From NCBI GenBank assembly GCA_018398765.1, contig JAHBMJ010004872.1:34282-61320 (forward strand): 27,039 nucleotides of DNA. Reading direction: 5' to 3'. The DNA is from Chromera velia (lineage: Eukaryota; Sar; Chromeraceae). The notes under the pieces were generated by a model. The model had not been told where the DNA came from and made no database searches. It was given only the letters and a program-made list of their open reading frames with translations. Of this stretch, positions 12,501 through 22,369 are shown in pieces. Every line of letters starts with the position of its first letter. Positions within the stretch are counted from its first letter, which is position 1. The translations under genes were made by a program, and so were the position numbers.

Positions 12501-15500
12501 AAGGCTGCGCGGAGAAACAGCGGTAGAGAACTCAGAGACGCAGGCTTTGCCTGCGTTACCATCTTATCCACCCACACCGTGCTGTCTGACACGGGCTCAG
12601 AGGATGTCAGATGGCGGAGAATCATGAAGGCATTCCAACCACGCCGTGCTATAAGCGCCTGACGGAGCGCTGTACCGATGCGGAAGTGATCCTCCTGCCT
12701 CAGCATCACAAGAGGTAGAAGCTTGTCGAGCGGCTCGCCCGAACCCTGCCATGTTGCCCACTGTTCCAGCCTGCAGGCAGGGGATCAGAGCCAAAAACAT
12801 TTTAAACTTGCCCCAGCTATCGATAGAACACAACTGCGGTCTTGACAGAACAAAAAGCTGACAACACACCGTGACAATATAACAAGCAATGCTGTTCAAG
12901 GTGGACCGGCCACTTCTGAAGCGCCCAGGTACCCTTGACCCCGAGATTAGCATGTTTCCAGTACCTGGGCGGCGGAAGTAGCTTCCAGACCTGCAGGGAC
13001 ACGCAGTGGATGCTGTTTAAATTTCAGCCTCGCAGAACATTTTAATCAGGCCGTTCTGCAAAAAATCGCGGCAGAAAGAGCTTCTGTTCGACTTCTTGGT
13101 GTGAATAAACAGCGACCTACCGGGGCCGTCATATTGTCAAATTGTCGCATGTCAGCAGGAAACACGTCCGGCCTCCTCCAGACGTCGAGAAAGAACCTCC
13201 GAGTCCGCATCCAGACTTCCTTGACGACCTCTGAGGAGACCTTGGCCTCGAGGGGTACTGTTTCTTGGAACCCTCTGACCCACGAAGGGTCATGCTCGGC
13301 AAGGTGCTCAAGAAATGGTGTGTACGGCCCACCACCTCTCCTCCACTCTGATGACATGGTTTCCACTGAGTCACACGTAGCCAAGCTCGGAACCCCTGAG
13401 CCAGCGAAAGCTCCATTGAAGGCACCCAGAAGATGGTTGGAGCACCTGTGATGTCTGTGGTGCGCAATCTCAATACATTTCGCATCTGCATGGAGCACAT
13501 GAGACACGGAGGGACCGGGATAAAAAATCCAGAAGCAAGAAAACGGGTCAAAAGAGGTGAAAAAAGATAGATGACAGTGAGGCAGCAGTGAGAAGAGTAG
13601 GCAGACCGATCGACCAGATCGACCAGTTGTAACTTCGCCTCTCCTCATTGTCACAAAAGCAGACAGTCAGGTGCACACAACATCATCTATACAAAATACA
13701 AGTTTCTTTTCAAGACTAACAGACAAAACCACATGTTTTTCCATATCCATCCCCTTAGACAGAAGGAAAAATCGGCTGATGTGCCGTTCTCTTTTTCCCG
13801 CCTTGTCGTCTGTTCACAAAAATCCGCATCCAAGGGGGTGTTTGGCATACGGACAGAGCCCGGGTGATCAGCAGAGGAATGCAGAGGGGGGAGCTTGAAA
13901 GCAAGAGGGCTATTAGCACCTAAAAGAAGAAAGATTTGCGTAGCCAAACAATGTACGATAGCCAAAAACAGACGGACTGCAGAAGGGGCATCGCTCGGCA
14001 CATCCTTTGGAAGCGGCCTTGAGGTTCGCCTTCAAGCCTGAGAGCGAACCACGAAGCCGGTTGAGACATGCACGTTTCGCAGTCTGGGTTTCCCCCCCGC
14101 GCTGCTCATCAAAGTCTTCCAGGCACATCTTCTGGATGTCGCGGGAGAGCTCATCTACGAACTGCTTTGGGTTCCCAACGACTACCTCGAATCCCTGCGG
14201 CAAGCACGCGTAGACTGCGGCAAAACGCTCTCGGTCTTCAGTGGACAAATCCTCTTCAGATAGGGCAAGGGTGTCACGAGAGAGCTGCCGAGGACCGTCG
14301 GCCGAAAGCTTGGCCCACCTCTGAAAGAGATCAGAGACGGTTAGCAGCTTCTCTCGGAACGTGTCAACCAGGTCAGGGACGTGCCGGAGCTCTTCTCGCG
14401 TCTGCAGTGCTCCCACGTCTCATCGAACAGCTCCTCGACGAAAAGGTCCGGACACAGGATGTACTTGATGCACTCAGGGAGGTTTCTCCTTTCGAACGAA
14501 ACATGGAAGGCTCTCTGGCAGGATGTTCGGGGATGAGGCATTTCAGCCTGTACGCGTGCCGAAACCCGGAGAGCAATCGAGTCGACGCTCGCGTCAAGGA
14601 CCTCTCTCGAAGTGCTTTCAAACAGCTTCGCGGCGTAGCGGTTGGCAAGCTGCAAAGAGTCGCGGCTGACGCGCAGAAGGTCAAGGTGTTCAGCCAGACG
14701 AGTCTCACCCTCAACCTCCAACTGTCGTCTCTTCTGCTCACGTTCCTCACGCCGACGCTCACAGCGTCGCTTCGCAAGCTGGGCAACGATGCTAAAGCGC
14801 GTCAGCCCCAGGAGTTCATATTTTGATTTTATCTGATATGAAGTCTCCTGTCTGAGGAGCTCTGGGATCCGATGGGACATCGTCTTCTCAGCAGCCACGT
14901 AGGCCTTCTCTAGCACCTGCCTGGTCATGTCCGATGGGTTCCCTCCACTCCCTATACGTTTCAGCTCGTCCTCCTCGATCTCCTGACAGGTATCCAGAAG
15001 GCAGTCAACCTCTTCCTTGAAAACTTCGAACGCCTTCGCCGTCTCTTCAGGCTTGGGAGCTTGCTGGCTGAACCAAGTCCCGGGCTGCAAGTAGACAAGG
15101 ATAGCAGAGGCGTGTGAGAGTCTGATCAAAGATGTGCCAAAAGGAGAGAAAGAATTTGTCAAATCTGAACCCTTGCAGAATTCCAAGGAACGAAAATGAA
15201 CTGGACCAAGCGAAAAGTCATTCGCAATTTTGCTACCCGAGCTCACAAACTCACGTTCAACGAGACCCTCTGGTTGCAGTGCTTTGCGACAAAAGTGTCC
15301 GCGTCCAAGTTGTTGGGAAAGAGAACACGTCGTTCTGCTTGCTGTACGTACTCCAACACTCGCACATCCTGGATTGCAGCGACAGAATGCCATTCGGGTC
15401 GACGAAGGAGGACGCTCGCGTGGTCGTGACAGAGATCCCGACAAATGGCATTAGGAGTGGGAAGAGAGCCCTCCAGCTCCTTCAAGACCTCCATGGTGTG

Positions 15501-18500
15501 AGCTCTCCATGCTGTGTGAAATCGCGCCGTAGCTTGCGCTTCTCCGTGCTGAGTTGAGTTGTCAGGCACCCAGCCTCACGCAGCTTCTGCTGGAACCCCT
15601 GTTCGAGGGAACGCTGCCTCTGTCTCTCCCGCGCCTTTTTCACGATGCGGTTTGCTGCCTCTGTGGCAATACCAACAGCGCGGTCGATAGCAGCCTCCAG
15701 CTGAGGCCGAAACCTTTGGAGGATCTCCTCTCTTGCATCCAGGGATGCAGCGCCCTCATCGAACTTCTTCTCGAGGATCTGCAGGTGCAGCCGCCGGGCT
15801 GTTTCACTCTCGCGCACAAATCGCGCCTGCTCGTCCTCAATGACTGACTGGTCTTCCGCGCTCCCCACCCCTCCAAGGCTGCTTTCTAGGTTCTCGACAA
15901 GAGTTTGCAGAGCATTCTGTAGACCGCTACCAGGAGTGTTGACCACCTCCGACGATAGAGACAACACCAACTCCTTCACCTTCTGCACCATGCGGACCTC
16001 GTACAGCCCCTTGAAATCAAGCAGAGTCGCTCCTTCATTCACAAGAGCGCCGAAGATGGAAGAGCAGTGCATCTGCCAAGCGGCAAGAGATGCAAACTCC
16101 ACCGTAGAGGAGCTGTCGACCCCCTCAAGCCACTCGAAAATCTTTCCTCGCAGCAGAAGAGCCCTCTCTGCAAACTCCTTCCTCATACAGAAGGCGGCAG
16201 GCATGAGGAACACGCCATCCTCCTGCAGGTCAAGGAGCTCGTGGAGCTCTTGATTCGCCTCTGTCGCAGCCTCTTTCAGGGCCTGTTTCATGCGAGCCAG
16301 CATACGGCGATGCACCTCTTCTTCTCTGAACTCGTTCTGATCGCGCAACACGAAGACAATCTTCGGTCGGATCTTCTTCAGCTCACGGAGCTCTCCAAGC
16401 GCCCAGAGAGCCACCTCCATGAGGTTCTGTAGAGTCCTTGAAATCTCACCCTGCAGGCAGACAAATCCCCCCCAAAAAACACGAAAGATGAGAAGCGACA
16501 TACAAATGCATTCAAAAGGTAACCCATCCATGGATGTCAAGCTCTGCCGACCTTGTGGTTCACAATCACCAGGTGGGAGCAGGCGAGGCACAGAAGGGTG
16601 ATCTGCTGGTCGAACACGTTGCTTCTGGTCACCACGGACATCAAACCCTCCGAATCCAGAACAAGGAGGAATCTCTCTCCGCCCCCCGGAGCCTTGTAGG
16701 TGAGGAGGGACGCGTAAAGACCTTTCGTGCACCTCCCGGCACGCGTCGCGAAACCACAGCCAAAGAGGAAGTTCAGCAGAGTCGACTTGGCAGAGCTCTG
16801 AGCTCCTATAATAGAAACAACCTGCATTCAACGAGTCGCGAAGGAAAACGTGTGATGAGATTGCTTGCAGTCAACGGGGAGTGCCACTTGTCGCGAAGGA
16901 AAGACGCAGGGGACACAAGAGGGCACATCCTCAAGATGCCCGTTCAGATTTCAAGCAGAAAAAAAATCTCTCAGCAGTCACTCTTTCTTCTGTCACAGAG
17001 ACTCGGCGAAGTGCATGGCTCAACTGACTGACCTTAAGATTTCCTTCGATGCGCTGGGCGTCCGCTGGGCTCTCCCCCAGGCTGCAAAGTATCTCTCCGA
17101 CAAAACTACCCGCGATGTGGAGTGGGTCCCCCATCAGGATCTGCTGGGGCAGGGCAGCCTGGATCTGCTGCATGCAGACCTTACGGACCCTTTCCACAGT
17201 GAGGCTCGGATCAAGCATTCTGAGGGCTGTTCTCTGGTCTGCTGGATCTGTGTGAATGTCGAGAACCGCCGTCACCTCCCCCAGAAACCCCTCGTGCGAA
17301 AGGTCCATTTCGTCAAGGAGTCTGTTTGTTGACGCAAGCCTTGACCGGAGGTCTGCTGCTCTCGCAGACTTTGCCTCTCCCAGGGTTAGTTTTGCGATCT
17401 GCTCCTGCAGTCCCCCCTCCTCTGCCGATAGCCTTGTAATGTCTGGCTGCTTCCACTCCTCTAGAACCCGCTGAAACTCGCTCAGTTTAGTGGAATTTCC
17501 AGACACGAGCAGCCTAGCGAAAAACCGCATCACGTCGCTGTGCTGATACTCCCTCCGCTGCCTACGAAGGCGATCGATCTCGGCCGCCACCTGTCCATGG
17601 TCAGCCCCATCGACTCTGCCTTGCTGGATGTCGGCAAAGAGTCGCTCCTGCTTGGCGAGCTTCGACGTGGCGGATTTGATGGGAAACAGATAAGAAGCAA
17701 AGAGTCGGTCCCCAGGTAGGTTTTCATCAAGAAGCTTTCTGACCTTCAGATCAAAGTCAGATCTCGCGTTAGTGATCCCGTCGACGGGCTTCCCGGCTTT
17801 TGAGTCTTGGTACAGATCCAGAACGCGGGAGAAGCAGGGGAAGGGACCGACATCACTCTCCTTCGTCCTCACCTCCTTTGCCTTCCGAAGACAGCCTGTG
17901 AGCTTCCGGGGAAGCATGTCGACAGGCAGAAGACAGCGGTTGGGAACATGGACGGATGTCGAGAAACGATTCCCAACCCTCTCTCTCATTTCCTCCTCAA
18001 TGACCTGGACCCTTCAAGAGTCCCATTTATTTCTCCGCGTCTCGGAGGAAGAGCAGCACCGAAGGACCCCTTCTCCCCCCACTCACATCCCACGGAGAGG
18101 GAATCGCATCCAGAATGTCATCAAGGCTTGCGCTCAACGGGCAGGGGCCGTCCGACACTGCACACACGCACGACAGAGTACAGAAAGTGGCGTGCCAAGG
18201 GAGATGATTCCACTAACGCAGAGAAAGAAAGAAAGCAGGAAAGGGGACGCGATGACAAGAAAAGATGTCATGAAGGAGACAGGATGGCGTGAGAGAAAGA
18301 GATGCAGACAGGCAGCTGACTTTTTCTTTTCTTCTTTAATGACAAAACAAGAAGCAGACCATCAAAGAGGGAACGACAGACAGGCAGACAGACACACAGG
18401 TAGAGAACGACAAAGACACAAGGAGAAACTCAGATAAAAACAGAGAATGATGGAGAGACAGAGCGATTGCCCCTCTTCTCGAAAGACAGAAAGAATAACA

Positions 18501-18632
18501 GACACATAGGCAACCTCTCTCTCTCTCTGTCTGGCTCTGTGTGTGTGAGAGAGGGGGAAGGAGGGAGGGAAGAAGGGAGGGACAGACAGACAGACAGACC
18601 ATATCGTCTTTTCTTTCCTTTTCTTCTTTCTT

Positions 18633-18668
<36 letters not shown>

Positions 18669-19378
18669 TAGACAGACAGACAGACAGACAGAGAGAATTC
18701 AAGAGGACAGACAGACTGTGGACTCACCCTTCACATCAGACGCTGTCACGTGCACGCAGACAAAAGCCGCACACGCACACAGTGCCTTCGTCATCGCGCG
18801 AAACCTCGTGCTAAAAGGAAGCACTCTGTGGCAGTCCACAAAGACAAATGGCTCGGTGTTTCCGGGCAGCATAAGATCAATTGAGCCCTGGTGAAGGGGA
18901 CTCCAATTCCCAGTGCTCGTCCCAGTAGAACAAGAAGCGTCGCAAAAAAGGCCCCGAAAGTGCTGGAGAAGAGAAGGCTTTCCGGGCCCTGTCCCCATCC
19001 AGACGACGCCCCGCTTGGAGGCCAGGGGGGTCGCAAGGAGTGGAATGAAGGCCGGCATGGATGCGTCTGCAAAATCTTCCTTCAACAAAGGAGCAGGTGA
19101 GAAGAGAAGCGGCAGGGGGGTGCCCGAGCGTGCCGCGAGGGAGAGCACGTGTCGGGCTCCATCCACTCCTCCCATGTGAAGAAGCGCAATAAGAAGGTCT
19201 CGCTCGGACAGGCGCTCGAGCAGCACGCGGGCGCGAGTGGATTGGATCCCCTCCTCAATGGCGCGGTCGTAAAGAGTCTGCAAACACCGTCGGTCAAGAG
19301 GGGCCGGTGGCGCGCGATGACGGACAGTGACCGCATCCTTTACGTGCGCGCCCGCACACGCCCACGCACACACACACG

Positions 19379-19418
<40 letters not shown>

Positions 19419-19469
19419 CACACACGCACACACACACACGCACACACACACACGCACACACACACACAC

Positions 19470-19512
<43 letters not shown>

Positions 19513-21639
19513 CACGCACACANNNNNNNNNNNNNNNNNGAAGACCGAGCGACAGCTGAACTAGAAAATGATAGGAATGGACAGGATATCGAATCGTACC
19601 CAAAGAACGGCAGGGGAGGCAATGAGGAGGCAGACCTGCAGTGCATCCTCAAAGTCGTGCCCCCGTTTCATCGAATCGAGTAGGAAGGGTGCGAGGACAC
19701 CGAGAAGACCTCCGGGTGGAGCCTCCACCTTTGTCAGTCCTCGCGAGCACCCCTCCGGCGCTTTGACGTCCTTAAGAGCCTTCAGGAAGGTGTCCAGCTC
19801 TGGGCAGGGGAATTTTCTCGTCTCCACCGTCTGGAGGAGCTTCTCCATCTGCTTCTCAGACGCAGCCAAGTCGGTGAACGAAGGGCCGAGCAGAAGGCCA
19901 TAAAACTCTGCAAGCAAAGTCAAAGCATAGTGAAGATAAAGACACTGACGCCGAACAGAAAGACAGACACAATGCTACTCTTTTTGCGCTACAACGACCT
20001 GACAGATGGAAACAATCAATGTCCCCCGAGAAACGAAACGTTTCGAGAAAACCAAACCGCCACCTCCTCTGACCTTCCTTGAAAGCAAGGGCCAAATTCT
20101 GAGCAGAGAGGCTCCTCCACGTTGTCGTCGAATCACCCTCCAGAAAATCCTTAAGCGATGCTTCCTGCAAAGCCGATGGGAAGAACATTCGCTTCAGTAT
20201 CGTGGGGGCAGCTGAGAAGGAGAAAGCGGGAGTGCAGAAACGACAGAAGAATGGAGAGGAAACAGGAGGGAAAAATTCACAGGCATGCACGACAGAGCCA
20301 GACAGAGAGTATGACATGCAGAAAAAGACGTTCAGACACCGAAAGAGCCACGAAAAGAAGTCTACGAGCAGGTGGCTAGAACAGGAGAGTGACAAGGAGG
20401 CTTCAACTTGTCTTTTCACTGAGACGACCATAGAGACCAAAGCAAAGAAGGAAGTTGCACGAAATCGACTTAAAAAGGCGAAGATGAAAAGAGTGAAAAA
20501 CCCTCCCACCTTCTCAGGATCTCCCAAGGTCAGCAAAGAGAGCCCCGTCTCGCCTGGTTGTCGTCGATAGACCCCAGGACCGTAGATCTCCAAAGGACTC
20601 TCTGCAACCGATGCAGAAAGAGGCAACAAACAGAAAGACATTGAAAAAAACGGACACTTTGAACGAAGTGGATCATCTGCGAAGAGTCCAGTTGAACTCA
20701 GCCAACGCACCTTCAGTCGCCGACACAGGTCCCGAGGCAGACCTGAAGTAGACCTCAACGTACAGAGTGTCTCCCACCCGCTCCGCACCCGAATCCCTCG
20801 AAGCCCACGGCACTCGAACAATGAAGACCTCTCTTCCAGGAAGAGACTCGGATATGGCTTCAACTTTCCCGCGCGAAAACCCCTCCACCCCTGTCCCGTC
20901 CTGGTTTGACTTGAAAATTCGCCGGTAGCAGACGGAGGCATTGCGCTCGGTTACGATGATCGCGGTATACTCAGAATCAGCCTTGGGCTGCCGCTCCTCT
21001 CTGGTCGTCTGCGGTGGCAGAGGGCTTGGTGTGCTTGCACGGTCGCTGCAAGCACCTTCCGACCGAGACTTTGCAGAAGTGCTCTGCCGGAAAATCGGCT
21101 TTGGCGTGCCGGATTCCTTCTCTCCATTGACGGGGCGGACCTGCGAGGAAGAAGACGCTTCGTCCTGGGACAGCTGCCGGCCTGGACTGTCCTTTTCTGC
21201 GGCCCCGGCTGCAGAAAGAATGTTTCAGCAATGTAAGACTTCGACGGAAATGTGGTGAATTGGCGTCTCGAGAAAGCAGCGGCACACTCTTCATCTGCTG
21301 ACCTCTTTGAGGAGACGGCTGGACGTTGACGGAGTCCTTCAAAACAGTTCGGAAGTGCTCTAGGAAGCCTTCCTCGGCACCAGCCTCCGCAACGACATCT
21401 CTGATCACTTCGAAAAAGCCAGGTTTCTTCGCCAGCACCTGCAAGAACTTCAAGTCCATCTCCTCCCTCTCGAATCTGCAAAGAGGGGAGTGACGTTCAT
21501 TTTCCGTAGACGAAGAGCAAAGCGGTGCATGTAGAATAGAGACTGACATGTCCAGAAGTTTGTCCGTGACGGCTGCATTCGCACCTGACTGCGACTGTGC
21601 CTGCTCAAGCAGTCTCCGAATCATGCTGCTGTGTCCCAT
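8956..21639 (-). CDS. Giant VLIG/URGCP-like GTPase fused to three CbbX-type AAA+ ATPase modules
   Basis: My exon model, high to low: 21639-21548, 21475-21303, 21208-20711, 20601-20510, 20164-20074, 19907-19636, 19277-18750, 18004-17033, 16821-16552, 16450-15255, 15084-13978, 13485-13121, 12990-12965, 12770-12386, 12313-8956. All are GT-AG and every junction agrees in phase. The exon total, plus one base at each of four frameshifts, is a multiple of three, giving about 3,142 residues. Residues 1-406 are a poorly recognised N-terminus. Residues about 407-1886 follow very large inducible GTPases. Residues about 2165-3010 are three AAA+ modules, followed by a Cys-containing tail. VLIGs are cytosolic immune GTPases in vertebrates; CbbX proteins remodel Rubisco. 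A GTP-gated remodeller is inference. Weak points are the first exon, the 18750 donor and the 72-base intron at 12314-12385. Confidence 0.75.
9577..10276 (-). other. AAA+ module 3, CbbX/SpoVK type
   Basis: After a frameshift near 10262-10280 the module has [12 protein letters not shown], Walker [10 protein letters not shown] (about residue 2747), pore-loop YVGHTKKRV, Walker [13 protein letters not shown], sensor 1 [12 protein letters not shown], arginine-finger region NQGLASRF and sensor 2 [14 protein letters not shown]. It is the module closest in wording to true CbbX proteins. The N-terminal helix pair is shorter than in module 2. Confidence 0.9.
10376..11138 (-). other. AAA+ module 2, CbbX/SpoVK type
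   Basis: [20 protein letters not shown] starts the module. Then come Walker [10 protein letters not shown] (about residue 2469), pore-loop-like FLGQSQEET, Walker [13 protein letters not shown], sensor 1 [11 protein letters not shown], arginine-finger region NPGLARRF and sensor 2 [14 protein letters not shown]. All catalytic elements are present and the frame is uninterrupted across the whole module. An acidic Ser/Asp-rich linker leads to module 3. Confidence 0.9.
11213..11905 (-). other. AAA+ module 1, CbbX/SpoVK type
   Basis: [17 protein letters not shown] begins the module. Walker A is GNPGTGKTT (about residue 2205). After a frameshift near 11641-11655 come Walker [13 protein letters not shown], sensor 1 [11 protein letters not shown], arginine-finger region NEGLPSRF and sensor 2 [14 protein letters not shown]. 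This order and wording are those of CbbX/CfxQ and stage V sporulation protein K. The segment between the VEM strand and Walker B is 68 bases, against 75 in modules 2 and 3. It therefore lacks most of the pore-loop YVGxT motif, and that is also where the frame slips. Confidence 0.85.
12965..12990 (-). other. 26-base microexon of the giant gene
   Basis: The exon encodes VWKLLPPP plus two bases, between CCTGCAG and GTACTGG. The preceding exon ends in phase 0 and the following exon (12770-12386) needs two incoming bases, so skipping this exon would break the frame. That phase fit is the reason for calling it. Confidence 0.6.
13121..16450 (-). other. VLIG-type helical C-terminal region with Cys/His cluster (exons 10-12, about residues 997-1886)
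   Basis: Exon 10 opens [18 protein letters not shown] and [14 protein letters not shown], matching the VLIG helix after G4 and the h-FV-Q strand. Long charged helices follow. Exon 11 contains [14 protein letters not shown], then GCAERCPFC, which is continued across the junction by exon 12 with a KC, a cluster of His ([10 protein letters not shown]) and [13 protein letters not shown] proteins carry the same CPFC…C…H…H-C…H-P block. A later [20 protein letters not shown] corresponds to the family's terminal PYK-Y…P-W segment. Two frameshifts fall here, near 15515-15535 and 14401-14425. Confidence 0.7.
16552..16821 (-). other. VLIG/URGCP-type GTPase (G) domain exon, about residues 907-996
   Basis: One 90-codon exon carries the nucleotide-binding core. 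It contains [21 protein letters not shown] (P-loop), then [11 protein letters not shown] (switch I, with the invariant-looking GRCT-[KR]-G of VLIGs), then [11 protein letters not shown] (DxEG switch II), then [20 protein letters not shown], which with the next exon gives NHK|GE in place of the VLIG IN-x-GE. The P-loop reads G-x4-A-K-S rather than G-x4-G-K-S. GRCT plus DxEGL together point to VLIG/URGCP rather than dynamin or septin. It should bind and probably hydrolyse GTP and may dimerise, as relatives do. Confidence 0.85.
17033..19277 (-). other. VLIG-type region before the G domain (exons 7-8, about residues 407-906)
   Basis: Exon 7 has [15 protein letters not shown], then [21 protein letters not shown], and [11 protein letters not shown] leading to PFVFVDCHR. 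In VLIG/URGCP proteins the same order occurs: a helical bundle, a PF-L-P segment, a serine/threonine-rich loop, then EG-hydrophobic-E…P-G and a short hydrophobic NLHG-like strand. Exon 8 is a long helical region with [14 protein letters not shown], which matches the VLIG motif of type S-hydrophobic-EHF-REhGQ-YE, and [15 protein letters not shown], matching P-L-L-G-P-hydrophobic-hydrophobic-h-G just before the G domain. The conserved order makes the assignment firm, although pairwise identity is low. Confidence 0.7.
18583..18692. repeat. (GACA)n microsatellite, two blocks
   Basis: A short block ends at about 18600. A long block of about fourteen GACA units, interrupted once by GATA, spans about 18635-18690. 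Related CAGA/GACA tracts start near 18370. All lie in the intron between exons 7 and 8 of the giant gene, where the transcript reads (TGTC)n. Confidence 0.9.
19366..19539. repeat. Long (CA)n microsatellite ending in a 17-base N gap
   Basis: More than 70 CA units, with regular CG interruptions, run into N at 19523-19539. The tract is in the intron between exons 6 and 7 of the giant gene; in the transcript it is (UG)n. The gap means the true repeat length is unknown. Confidence 0.95.
19636..21639 (-). other. N-terminal region of the giant protein (exons 1-6, about residues 1-406)
   Basis: The first ATG of the model is at 21639. The frame stays open upstream to about 21735 and a CTTCAG acceptor-like site lies just before the ATG, so an extra 5' exon is possible. 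Exons 1-2 are helical and charged. Exon 3 has a Ser/Pro/Gln-rich, probably disordered stretch, then a beta-rich part ([18 protein letters not shown]). Exons 4-6 are helical, ending at DFEDALQ. Exon 5 must use the CTTTGCAG acceptor at 20164, because the alternative TTCTCAG upstream brings an in-frame TGA. I recognise no family in this part. Confidence 0.55.
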
Positions 21640-22369
21640 TCTGAAGGCAAGTTCAGCGCGGTAGATCGAGCGACGTGAGAGTGATATTTTTGGAGACGCC
21701 CATGCATTAATTCCGAAGAAGCGACCTCAAAAGAATATCGTCTTTTCTTCTTGGACGCCCTTGTCCTTACCATCAGAAAACGGAAGAAAGTCTCCGCCGT
21801 TGTTCCATACTGATTGTGACCGCTTCGTCTTTCTCGTCTCAAATTTGCACACATGCAGGGAGAGAAGAACGACCAAATAGCTGGCTTGTCCGACGTCCGT
21901 ACATTTCTGCACGTACGACACAACAACCTCGCGTCTCTGCAGGCCGAGCCATGGATTTGGCTAAGCAGCCGCGGAGCATCGCGGAGCCCCGGCATAACGG
22001 TGTGAAAAAGAAGTGCAGCGGCCGGTTCTATACGCAGGGCCGCGCGGCCGGGGTCCCGGGGCATGCGACGGGCCAGAGTGCATGCATGCACGGCATGCAG
22101 AAATGTTTCAATGACTGACCTTTCGGCTCAACGCAACGTCTTCTTCATCATTCTTGACAGGGTCGTAACGTCTTCTTCACACAGATCAGACAGAAAGTGC
22201 AAACAGTGCAGTGACAGCAGAGCAACTGTCCTCCGTTTGACCCAGTCACACAAACGAGGGATCGTCTTTCTCCCAGTCACAGAAATATATCAATACAATT
22301 ACCCTAGACAATTACCCCCTTATCTCTGTCCTTGCAGCTTGACACGAACGATTCGTGCACTCACAAAAG
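21640..22369. promoter_or_regulatory. Head-to-head intergenic region (putative divergent promoter)
   Basis: The giant gene begins at about 21639 on the minus strand and the 211-aa protein gene begins at 22370 on the plus strand, so this roughly 730-base stretch should hold both promoters. A strong 3' splice site (pyrimidine tract, then CTTGCAG ending at 22337) lies just before the plus-strand start, suggesting a 5' untranslated exon upstream. An in-frame TGA at 22340-22342 fixes ATG 22370 as the start. I could not identify specific promoter boxes. An unlocated first exon of the giant gene may also lie here. Confidence 0.45.

Noticed and set aside
18370-18692. Regular short repeats considered as a CRISPR-like array
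   Set aside because: The unit is a 4-base GACA microsatellite without spacers, in a eukaryotic intron.
19294-19683. Open frames made of His-Thr or Cys-Val repeats
   Set aside because: They are translations of the (CA)n tract and run through the N gap.
21621-22091. Minus-strand open frame upstream of the giant gene start as its N-terminal exon
   Set aside because: It is in a different frame from exon 1 and reads as Arg/Ser-rich sequence. A splice at the CTTCAG site before ATG 21639 remains possible but no upstream exon could be supported.
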